Below, piece after piece: positions 1 to 5,720 of a DNA stretch of 9,391 nucleotides. Below the pieces are notes generated by a model. The model was given only the letters and a program-made list of their open reading frames with translations, was not told the origin of the DNA and did not search any database. Origin of the DNA: Prevotellaceae bacterium (GTDB lineage: Bacteria; Bacteroidota; Bacteroidia; Bacteroidales; UBA932); NCBI GenBank assembly GCA_031259805.1, contig JAIRKX010000053.1:1-9391 (forward strand), written 5' to 3'. How positions within the stretch are numbered: the first letter of the stretch is position 1; every line of letters begins with the position of its first letter. The translations under genes and the position numbers were made by a program.

Positions 1-166
1 AATAAAACAATTGTCAAAAATATGGATACATATCAAAGTTATAAATTAAATAATAATATAAGGATGCAATATTTTTATAATCACACTATTATTAGTATAC
101 CATCGTTGCAACAAAGCCTCTTATCCTTCAAATTTACGCCTTTTTTATGCACACTGCAAATATAGG
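1..166. other. AT-rich intergenic stretch, no gene
   Basis: This is the left-hand part of a 413-base gap before rsmI. It is strongly AT-rich and holds no convincing coding frame. Three minus-strand matches to the Bacteroidota -7 element TAnnTTTG occur (15-22, 34-41 and 157-164). None has a TTTG or TTG at the usual 19-22 base distance; the nearest is a TTG at 67-69, 25 bases upstream of the 34-41 element. It could be the promoter and leader region of a leftward gene lying outside the window, but this is weak. Confidence 0.4.
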
Positions 167-349
167 ATGACGCGCTTTGGGCTGCGCCCTCACAATGACG
201 GTAGGTGCGGGTATGAGGAGATTCCTCCTGCTTCGTTCCTCGCAGTTCGGAATGACGGCCGCTCTCTCCCGTTAAAAGCGGCCGTCATTCCGAGCGGAGC
301 ACCCGCAGGGTGCGGAGGGAGGAATCTCTCGACCGGAGCGCACCCGCAG
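167..349. repeat. GC-rich inverted-repeat element
   Basis: The block is much richer in GC than the AT-rich sequence to its left. A perfect 16-base inverted repeat (247-262 with 278-293) encloses a 15-base loop. An outer perfect 11-base pair of arms (218-228 with 318-328) gives nested symmetry over about 110 bases. A small hairpin, gcaccc-gca-gggtgc, lies at 299-313. The word gcacccgcag occurs twice (299-308 and 340-349), and aatgacgg occurs at 194-201 and 251-258. The words gagattcctcc and ggaatgacgg are typical of dispersed intergenic palindromic repeats seen in many bacterial genomes. No T-tract follows the stem on either strand, so it is not a standard intrinsic terminator, although it lies just downstream of rsmI. 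Confidence 0.75.
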
Positions 350-413
350 AGGATTTTACTTCGATGCCGCTTCACTACGGGTTTTGTAGACACGGATCAC
401 CCGGAGATATTTA

Positions 414-1136
414 TCAATACGCGCTATCGTCAAGTACAGATTGAAGAGTAGGGGATTTTTTCGGGGGTGTATTGCCTGCGACGATGATGACAATTTCGCC
501 TTTCGGCGCATTCATGGAATAGTGAGTAATGAGGTCGGCCAGCGTGCCGCGGTTGTTTTCTTCGTGTATTTTCGTCAGCTCGCGCGCTATGCAGGCGCGG
601 CGGTTGTTGCCGAAAACTTCTGCCAGCTGTGTGAGGGTTTTTATCAGGCGGACGGGCGCTTCGTAAAAAACCATAGTGCGTTTTTCGTCTTGCAGTTGCT
701 TGATGCGTGTGATGCGGCCATTCTTGAGCGGCAAAAAACCTTCAAAACAAAAGCGGTCGCAAGGCAGGCCGGAATTTATCAGCGCGGGGACAAAGGCGGT
801 CGCCCCGGGCAGGCATTCCACTTCAATGTTGTTGGCGATACAAGTGCGTACCAGCAGGAATCCGGGGTCGGAGATACCCGGCGTGCCGGCGTCGCTCACC
901 AGCGCTACCCGACAGCCAGTGGTAATCCTCTTGACGATGGCGTTGACAGTATGGTGCTCGTTGAATTTATGGTGCGATACAAGGGGCGTATGGATGGCGT
1001 ATTTATTGAACAGCACCGATGTTTTGCGCGTATCTTCGGCCAGTACCATATCTGCTTCGGCCAACACGCGCAAGGCTCGAAGTGTAATATCTTCGAGATT
1101 TCCGACGGGCGTAGGTACTATGAATAACGCACTCAT
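414..1136 (-). CDS. rsmI: 16S rRNA (cytidine(1402)-2'-O)-methyltransferase RsmI
   Basis: RsmI is a tetrapyrrole-methylase-fold, SAM-dependent enzyme that 2'-O-methylates C1402 of 16S rRNA at the decoding centre; it acts in the cytoplasm. The 240-residue product carries the family blocks in order: PTPVGNLEDITLRAL near residues 8-22, AEDTRKTS at 33-40, VSDAGTPGISDPG at 80-92 (the SAM-binding glycine-rich region), PGATAFVPALINSGLP at 110-125, FEGFLP at 131-136, FYEAPVRL at 157-164 and ARELTKIHEE at 184-193. It is shorter than the E. coli protein, which is about 286 residues, and seems to lack the C-terminal extension; I recall this length as normal for Bacteroidota. Its ATG overlaps the stop of the upstream gene as ATGA (1133-1136), so translation is probably coupled and the pair shares one transcript. 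Confidence 0.95.
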   Translation of the reverse strand: MSALFIVPTPVGNLEDITLRALRVLAEADMVLAEDTRKTSVLFNKYAIHTPLVSHHKFNEHHTVNAIVKRITTGCRVALVSDAGTPGISDPGFLLVRTCIANNIEVECLPGATAFVPALINSGLPCDRFCFEGFLPLKNGRITRIKQLQDEKRTMVFYEAPVRLIKTLTQLAEVFGNNRRACIARELTKIHEENNRGTLADLITHYSMNAPKGEIVIIVAGNTPPKKSPTLQSVLDDSAY

Positions 1137-1921
1137 CGGGACATGTAGCGGCGAATCAGCAGGCTGCCGAATTGTTTTGCAGCATGGCTGTTCCGGTTTG
1201 CATCGTTCAATACGGAGATCGAAAAATACGTCTGCGCTTCTTCCAGCCCGCTCATATTATCTAACCGCACCACGGTTTTGGAAAATTCTTTTTCGTTGTT
1301 GTTAAACAGTTCCCGTATAAAAATAAACTTGTCATTTAGCCCGATAGCTTCGGCGAGGTTATTTATGGGGGTATACAGTACCGGCTCGTCCTTGTCGTAG
1401 GTCGAAAATTTATTGAATAGCGAAGGATACGGCGTGGTCTGCTTCGAATGTGCGGCACGTTCCGGTTTGACCGGCTGTTTGACCGGCTGTTTTTCTGTCG
1501 GTATTTCCTGTGGTATTTCTTCCGGCGTCGACGATATATCCTGTGGCGCTGCCGTGTCGGGCACGGTACGTACAGGCGCTGTTTCCAACGCTTGCGATTG
1601 GCTTTCGTCCGGCAGCGCTGTTGGTTCGGGGACGAGGGGGCGCACGGTCAGTTTTTCGTGCAATTTATCTACCGCCGCTAAAATTTCCTGTAAATCTTTT
1701 TTCAGTTTATCCGTTTTGTCGGCAGGCATTGTATTTGCTGCGCTACGCTCCTCAGCAATACTATTGACCATCCACACATTCGACAGGATTTGCACAAGCA
1801 TTCCGGTCACTTTTTTTTGCTCATCGGCATCAATAAACGGCTTTGCCTTCCACGATTCTATAAGCGTCTTCACCTCTCCAATGACAAACAATGCGTAATC
1901 AATAATTTTGATATTATCCAT
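1133..1921 (-). CDS. Conserved Bacteroidota protein of unknown function
   Basis: I cannot assign a function. The 262 residues show three parts. Residues 1-95 look helical, with no signal peptide or membrane segment. Residues 96-165 are a low-complexity linker rich in Pro, Thr, Glu and Gln, including a KQPVKQPVK repeat encoded by a 12-base tandem (tgaccggctgtt) near 1467-1490. Residues 183-262 form a compact, probably helical C-terminal domain with LAEAIGLNDKFIFIRELFNN. I recall blocks like 'AIGxNDKFxFIRELFxx' from Bacteroidota proteins annotated only as hypothetical. It is first in a two-gene unit with rsmI (4-base overlap) and diverges from tdk, with 46 bases between the two start codons. 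It is probably a soluble cytoplasmic protein; any link to ribosome modification is a guess from position alone. Confidence 0.85.
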   Translation of the reverse strand: MDNIKIIDYALFVIGEVKTLIESWKAKPFIDADEQKKVTGMLVQILSNVWMVNSIAEERSAANTMPADKTDKLKKDLQEILAAVDKLHEKLTVRPLVPEPTALPDESQSQALETAPVRTVPDTAAPQDISSTPEEIPQEIPTEKQPVKQPVKPERAAHSKQTTPYPSLFNKFSTYDKDEPVLYTPINNLAEAIGLNDKFIFIRELFNNNEKEFSKTVVRLDNMSGLEEAQTYFSISVLNDANRNSHAAKQFGSLLIRRYMSR

Positions 1922-1935
1922 TTTTTGTATTTTTG
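1907..1935 (+). promoter_or_regulatory. Possible promoter for tdk-lpdA-mutY
   Basis: TATTTTTG at 1928-1935 fits the Bacteroidota -7 pattern TAnnTTTG, and TTTG at 1907-1910 could be the -33 element. The gap of 17 bases is shorter than the usual 19-22, and the region is simply T-rich, so the match may be chance. The start codon of tdk would lie about 25 bases downstream of the transcription start. Confidence 0.3.
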
Positions 1936-1953
1936 TAAAAAATTAATTCCTTG

Positions 1954-1987
1954 CAAATATACGCAAAATGTTTTTAGAAAGCGCAAA
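1954..1987 (-). promoter_or_regulatory. Promoter for the unknown gene and rsmI
   Basis: Read on the minus strand, TTTG (1984-1987) is followed after 22 bases by TATATTTG (1954-1961), matching the Bacteroidota sigma-factor consensus TTTG-N19-22-TAnnTTTG. The start codon at 1921 lies about 33 bases past the -7 element. The -33 element falls inside the first codons of tdk, so the two divergent units share regulatory DNA. Confidence 0.5.
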
Positions 1988-2540
1988 AAAATCGGGATGG
2001 GTTGAAGTTATTACGGGTTCGATGTTTTCGGGAAAAACCGAAGAACTTATCCGTCGCTTGAAACGCGCTCAATTCGCCAATCAAAAAGTCGAGATATTTA
2101 AACCGCAAATTGACACCCGCTATGCACAAGCCGAAGTGGTGTCGCACGACGCCCACGCGATTCGCTCAACGCCCATACCGTCGTCGAGCAATATGCTGCT
2201 GCTTACCGGCGACGTCGAGGTCATCGGCATCGACGAAGCGCAGTTTTTCGATGAATACCTGGTGTCGGTGTGTATGCAATTGGCCGGGCGCGGCATTCGT
2301 GTCATCATTGCAGGGCTTGATATGGACTATACCGGTAAGCCTTTCGGCGTTATGCCGCAACTGATGGCTATTGCGGAATATGTGACGAAAGTCCATGCCA
2401 TCTGCGTGCGTTGCGGCAACCTCGCCCACCATTCGCATCGCCTTTCCGACAACGACCGGTTAGTTGTCCTCGGCGAAAAAGATGTGTACGAACCGCTGTG
2501 CCGGCACTGCTTTAATAAAATTACAAATTACAAATTATAA
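1968..2540 (+). CDS. tdk: Thymidine kinase, type II
   Basis: The enzyme phosphorylates thymidine to dTMP with ATP in the pyrimidine salvage pathway (cytoplasm, normally a tetramer). The 190-residue product has the P-loop GSMFSGKT (residues 17-24), the VIGIDEAQFFD block (85-95) in which E90 is the expected catalytic base, and the Rossmann strand RVIIAGLDMD (111-120). A structural zinc site is formed by two Cys-x2-Cys pairs (C146/C149 and C178/C181), and the YEPLCR segment (174-179) lies in the substrate lasso region. Length and motifs match the bacterial TK1-like family. The start at 1968 fits because about 11 residues precede the first strand, as in relatives. The last residues, ITNYKL, are encoded by a 7-base repeat array (2521-2548) that also contains the stop codon. 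lpdA follows after 12 bases. Confidence 0.95.
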   Translation: MFLESAKKSGWVEVITGSMFSGKTEELIRRLKRAQFANQKVEIFKPQIDTRYAQAEVVSHDAHAIRSTPIPSSSNMLLLTGDVEVIGIDEAQFFDEYLVSVCMQLAGRGIRVIIAGLDMDYTGKPFGVMPQLMAIAEYVTKVHAICVRCGNLAHHSHRLSDNDRLVVLGEKDVYEPLCRHCFNKITNYKL

Positions 2541-2548
2541 ATTATAAA
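2521..2548. repeat. Heptad tandem array at tdk/lpdA junction
   Basis: Four 7-base units follow each other: ttacaaa, ttacaaa, ttataaa, ttataaa. The array covers the last five sense codons and the stop of tdk and ends four bases before the lpdA ATG. The same 7-base period recurs at other gene borders in this window. Confidence 0.75.
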
Positions 2549-2552
2549 TATT

Positions 2553-4031
2553 ATGAATGAGCAAGGAATGCCCTATGTGATATCGAATATTCAAAATCTA
2601 ATTTCCAAATTCAAGAATCAAAAAATCCACGTTGAACGATCGGTGGATGTTTTAGTGATTGGAAGCGGACCGGGCGGATACGTAGCGGCTATACGGGCGG
2701 CGCAGTTAGGATTTAAAACGGCGGTGGTCGAACGCGCGGAGGTGGGCGGTATCTGCCTGAATTGGGGATGTATCCCTACCAAATCGTTACTCAAAAGCGT
2801 GCAGGTGTTGCATTATGCCAAACATGCCGCCGATTACGGCATTCGCCTAAGAGACGCCGCGACGCCCAACACTTCCAAAATCGTTACTCGTAGCCGAAAA
2901 GTGGCCGCCGACATGAGAGGGGGCGTAGAATATCTGTTGAAGAAAAATAAGGTCGAACTCATCCGCGGCACGGCGGTGTTCAATGCCGACAAGAGCGTTA
3001 CCGTTACCGCCGCCGTCGAACGGCAGACGCTACGTGCGCAACATACGATTATTGCTACGGGGGCTCGCGCCAACAGCTTGCCCTTTGCCCCGATCGACGG
3101 GAAAAAAATCATCGATTACCGCACGGCGCTGATGCCGGCGGCGCCTCCACAAAACATGGCCGTTATCGGCTCCGGTGCTATCGGTTGCGAGATGGCGTGG
3201 TTCTTCCATAGCATAGGGACGGAGGTTACGTTGATTGAAGCCATGAACGCCGTCGCTCCGCTGGAGGACGCTGATGTGTCGGCGCAACTGTCGCGCTCGT
3301 TCCGCAAAGCGGGAATAAAGGTGATGACCTCCGCGCGGGTCGTTCGTGCCGACACGTCGGGCGTGGGCTGCACGCTCATAATCCGGACGAAAAAAGGCGA
3401 AGAAAAACTGTGGGCTACTGCGGCGCTGTCGGCAACGGGTATTACCGCCAACATCGAAGACATCGGGCTGGAAGCGGCCGGCGTGACAGTCGAGCGGGGA
3501 CGGATAAAGGTCGATGAGTATTTCCGCACCAGCGTAGAAGGCGTCTATGCTATTGGCGACGTCATTGCGACGCCGGCGTTGGCGCATGTTGCATCGGCCG
3601 AAGCAGTCGTGTGCGTAGAACATATGGCCGGCCGGCCCGTATCGCCCATCGACTACGGCAACATCCCGACCTGCATGTATGCCGTGCCCGAAACGGCCTC
3701 CGTCGGGTTGACCGAAATGGCCGCCCGCGAAAAGGGCTACGAGGTACGCATCGGTAAGTTCCCATTCACGGCATCGGGCAAAGCGGCAACAGCCGGCGAC
3801 AAGGAAGGCTTTGCGAAATTAATCTTCAATGCCGCCGATGATACCCTCCTCGGCGCGCACCTTGTCGGCGCTAATGTAACCGAAATGATTGCCGGCCTTG
3901 TAATCGCCCGTCGCCTGCGCGCTACCGCCCGCGACATCATCTACGCCATCCACCCGCACCCATCGATGAGCGAAGCTATCATGGAAGCGGCAGCAAATAC
4001 GCATGGAGCAATGATTAATAGTTTTGCGTAA
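2553..4031 (+). CDS. lpdA: Dihydrolipoyl dehydrogenase (E3)
   Basis: This flavoprotein reoxidises dihydrolipoamide with NAD+ as the E3 subunit of 2-oxoacid dehydrogenase complexes or the glycine cleavage system. The FAD site VIGSGPGG starts at residue 35. The redox disulfide is in GGICLNWGCIPTKS (C68, C73; C-x4-C), a signature that favours lipoamide dehydrogenase over mercuric or glutathione reductase. The NAD site is VIGSGAIGCE, near residue 205. A second FAD block YAIGDV follows, and the C-terminal HPHPSMSE holds the catalytic His469 and Glu474. At 492 residues it is longer than usual, because about 30 residues precede VDVLVIG, where the family normally begins. That leader is AT-rich and heptad-like, so an alternative GTG start at 2643 is possible. 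No E1 or E2 gene lies nearby. It sits between tdk (12-base gap) and mutY (38-base gap), probably on one transcript. Confidence 0.94.
   Translation: MNEQGMPYVISNIQNLISKFKNQKIHVERSVDVLVIGSGPGGYVAAIRAAQLGFKTAVVERAEVGGICLNWGCIPTKSLLKSVQVLHYAKHAADYGIRLRDAATPNTSKIVTRSRKVAADMRGGVEYLLKKNKVELIRGTAVFNADKSVTVTAAVERQTLRAQHTIIATGARANSLPFAPIDGKKIIDYRTALMPAAPPQNMAVIGSGAIGCEMAWFFHSIGTEVTLIEAMNAVAPLEDADVSAQLSRSFRKAGIKVMTSARVVRADTSGVGCTLIIRTKKGEEKLWATAALSATGITANIEDIGLEAAGVTVERGRIKVDEYFRTSVEGVYAIGDVIATPALAHVASAEAVVCVEHMAGRPVSPIDYGNIPTCMYAVPETASVGLTEMAAREKGYEVRIGKFPFTASGKAATAGDKEGFAKLIFNAADDTLLGAHLVGANVTEMIAGLVIARRLRATARDIIYAIHPHPSMSEAIMEAAANTHGAMINSFA
2586..2627. repeat. Degenerate heptad tract inside lpdA 5' end
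   Basis: Read in steps of seven, the sequence gives aatattc, aaaatct, aatttcc, aaattca, agaatca and aaaaatc, a loose series around aaaattc. It lies wholly within the unusual N-terminal extension of lpdA. The units are degenerate and A-rich, so the period is less certain than at 2521-2548. Confidence 0.4.
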
Positions 4032-4069
4032 AGCGTTCGCATCTCACCTCTCGCTTAACAAATAAAGAA

Positions 4070-5146
4070 ATGGATTTTTCAGGGCAATTATTATCTTGGT
4101 ACAAGGCGAATAGCCGCGACCTGCCTTGGAAACATACTGCCGACCCCTATAAAATATGGCTGTCGGAAATTATTCTGCAGCAAACACGCGTGGAACAAGG
4201 TATACCTTACTACATGCGGTTTAGGGAGCGTTTTCCTACAGTCGAGGCGCTGGCAGCCGCGCATATTGACGAAGTGCTGCGGCTATGGCAGGGATTGGGC
4301 TACTATTCGCGGGCACGTAATCTCCATCTTACCGCACAACAGGTAGTGGAACAGTACCGGGGCATTTTTCCCACGACTAATCAGGGGCTGTTGGCATTGA
4401 AAGGCATTGGACCCTATACGGCGGCGGCGATTGCGTCGTTTGCATGGAACGAACCGATACCGGCTCTCGACGGCAATGGCTACCGCATCCTTTCACGCGT
4501 ATTCGGCATAGAAGCACCGCCGGATACGCAACGCGGCAAAAAACAATTTACCGAAGTGGCTGCTGAACTGCTTCCGCCGAAGCATGCCGGGGCATTCAAT
4601 CAGGCGTTGATGGATTTCGGCTCGATGGTATGTACGCCCAGGCCCGTATGCGACAGATGCCCCCTGCAAAGCGGCTGCTATGCCTTCGCTCGCCGCGCGA
4701 TTGAATTATTCCCTGCCAAACGCAGGCGGATAACGGTGCGGGCACGTTATTTCCATTACTTGTACATCCGCCGGGGCGCCTTCACCTTCATTCGTAAACG
4801 TACAGGAAAAGATATCTGGCACAGCCTCTACGAATTTCCGCTGATAGAAACAGACCGGGCAATGAGCGCTAAGAAACTGTTTGCAACGCCCGAATGGAAA
4901 GCGCTATTTGCGCAGCATCCGGAGCACATTAACCGGATATCGAGCGCCCTGAAGCACCAACTCTCGCATCAGACAATCCATGCCGTTTTCTATACGATAG
5001 ATATTACCGAAACGCCGGAATGGATAGCCAACGAATACTTGCAAATCAGGCAGGATGACCTTGATGAATATTCGATGCCGAGATTGTTGACGCTGTTTTT
5101 GGAGAATAAGCCTACTCTCTCTAAGTCGTGCAGCGACGATACTTAG
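4070..5146 (+). CDS. mutY: Adenine DNA glycosylase MutY
   Basis: MutY removes adenine mispaired with 8-oxoguanine, preventing G:C to T:A transversions. In the 358 residues, the DPYKIWLSEIILQQTRV block (25-41) holds the catalytic Glu33. The helix-hairpin-helix LKGIGPYTAAAIASF spans 110-124 and the catalytic Asp134 is in ALDGNGYR. The C-terminal part contains the NUDIX-like 8-oxoG recognition domain (YLYIRRGAFTFIRKR, then IWHSLYEFPL and LKHQLSHQ), which separates MutY from endonuclease III. Two departures from the family: the iron-sulfur cysteines C188, C194, C197 and C203 are spaced x5-x2-x5 instead of x6-x2-x5, and Gly137 stands where DGNV normally has Val. The frame is otherwise intact and length is normal, so it is called a gene, not a pseudogene. 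It is the last gene of the tdk-lpdA-mutY run and converges on the next gene. Confidence 0.94.
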   Translation: MDFSGQLLSWYKANSRDLPWKHTADPYKIWLSEIILQQTRVEQGIPYYMRFRERFPTVEALAAAHIDEVLRLWQGLGYYSRARNLHLTAQQVVEQYRGIFPTTNQGLLALKGIGPYTAAAIASFAWNEPIPALDGNGYRILSRVFGIEAPPDTQRGKKQFTEVAAELLPPKHAGAFNQALMDFGSMVCTPRPVCDRCPLQSGCYAFARRAIELFPAKRRRITVRARYFHYLYIRRGAFTFIRKRTGKDIWHSLYEFPLIETDRAMSAKKLFATPEWKALFAQHPEHINRISSALKHQLSHQTIHAVFYTIDITETPEWIANEYLQIRQDDLDEYSMPRLLTLFLENKPTLSKSCSDDT

Positions 5147-5160
5147 GCGCTCATAATTTT
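5121..5160 (+). terminator. Possible terminator at the end of mutY
   Basis: Arms ctaagt (5121-5126) and acttag (5141-5146) pair perfectly. An inner cgt/acg pair extends the stem across a 2-base bulge, closing a gcagcg loop. The right arm contains the mutY stop codon, and a short T-run (aatttt, ending at 5160) follows ten bases later. The stem is only moderately stable and the T-run is not adjacent, so termination efficiency is uncertain. Confidence 0.33.
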
Positions 5161-5221
5161 CAACTCTTAGTTCAAATTTGATTTATTCCCCTTGAATCTG
5201 CACTTTCTATTTGGGGACTGC

Positions 5222-5235
5222 AATCCATAATCCAA
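5222..5235. repeat. Two-unit heptad repeat downstream of the PRiA4_ORF3 gene
   Basis: The units aatccat and aatccaa follow each other three bases beyond the minus-strand stop codon at 5239-5241. Alone it would be negligible; it is listed because the 7-base period and AATNNNN shape match the other gene-border arrays here. Confidence 0.35.
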
Positions 5236-5238
5236 GAC

Positions 5239-5694
5239 CTACTCTTCATCCATCCGGAGGTCTTCATCCATCTGGAGGTCTGTCGGGGAGTGGAGGTTTT
5301 TGTCGACAAATTGCGGGGGAGCATCATCCTTTTCATCGACGGTGCGGGGGTAGCTTTTGCGGGGCAGTTCATCGTCCGTTTCAACGAAAGTCAGGCGTAG
5401 CGCACGGTTGCTATGGGTATCGAAGACGTAAAAGAGGGCTTTCTCGCCACGCGCAATCAAGGCGTCGATAGTAATCTCGTCCATCGAACCGTGGCCGAAA
5501 TCGAATAGCCCGTATTTCTTCAGCGCCTTGCCGGTCTTATCTTTTACATGAAAAAAGACGATCTGGTCGGGCGCATAATTTAAGTCGTTTACAATGTGCT
5601 CGTGAAAATCATAGAGCGTGTTCTCGCCCCGTAATTCGTAGATACGGAAAAAGGTTTTGGAGGCGTCGAATGTTATTTTAAATCGGTAGATCAT
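5239..5694 (-). CDS. PRiA4_ORF3 / TnpR-passenger-like family protein
   Basis: The 151-residue product resembles the plasmid pRiA4b ORF-3 family (PF07929), often labelled 'IS1096 element passenger TnpR family' in databases. Despite that name, members are common chromosomal genes in Bacteroidota and their function is unknown. Features seen: an opening beta strand MIYRFKITFD, the FRIYELRGENTLYDFHEHI segment (residues 16-34), a mid-protein HVKDKTGKALKKYGLFDFG, and the GEKALFYVFDTHSNRALRLTF block that is typical of the fold. Residues from about 115 form an acidic, probably disordered tail. The tail ends in two near-identical hexapeptides (DLQMDE, DLRMDE) encoded by an 18-base tandem duplication. 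It lies 26 bases downstream of the LuxC-like gene, so the two probably share a transcript. No transposase or resolvase is nearby, so no mobility is implied. Confidence 0.8.
   Translation of the reverse strand: MIYRFKITFDASKTFFRIYELRGENTLYDFHEHIVNDLNYAPDQIVFFHVKDKTGKALKKYGLFDFGHGSMDEITIDALIARGEKALFYVFDTHSNRALRLTFVETDDELPRKSYPRTVDEKDDAPPQFVDKNLHSPTDLQMDEDLRMDEE
5243..5278. repeat. 18-base tandem duplication in the acidic tail
   Basis: Two head-to-tail copies, 5243-5260 and 5261-5278, differ at one base (ccgg versus ctgg). Because 18 is a multiple of three, the duplication adds one in-frame hexapeptide to the end of the PRiA4_ORF3-family protein. Confidence 0.85.
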
Positions 5695-5720
5695 AGTTGT
5701 TGAGTTGCTTATTTGTTGAT

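Noticed and set aside
157..164. TATATTTG on the minus strand as a promoter
   Set aside because: It matches the -7 element, but no TTTG or TTG lies 19-22 bases upstream; the nearest TTG is 28 bases away, and no downstream gene is visible in the window.
167..451. 94-residue plus-strand frame in the left gap
   Set aside because: It runs through the palindromic repeat and into the antisense of rsmI; its composition reflects repeat DNA and no domain is recognisable.
441..1305. Long plus-strand frames opposite rsmI and the unknown gene
   Set aside because: They are antisense shadows of well-supported genes, with low-complexity translations and no family blocks.
3030..3623. 197-residue minus-strand frame opposite lpdA
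   Set aside because: It is antisense to conserved lpdA motifs; the Arg/His-rich translation is typical of a shadow frame in GC-richer DNA.
5239..5694. Evidence of a mobile element, suggested by the TnpR-passenger family name
   Set aside because: There is no transposase, resolvase, terminal inverted repeat or target duplication around the gene; the name is historical and the family is common in chromosomes.
5695..5720. Possible 8-base periodic tract (gttgttga / gttgctta / tttgttga)
   Set aside because: The units are too degenerate and few, and the period differs from the 7-base arrays; it may be chance in T/G-rich DNA.
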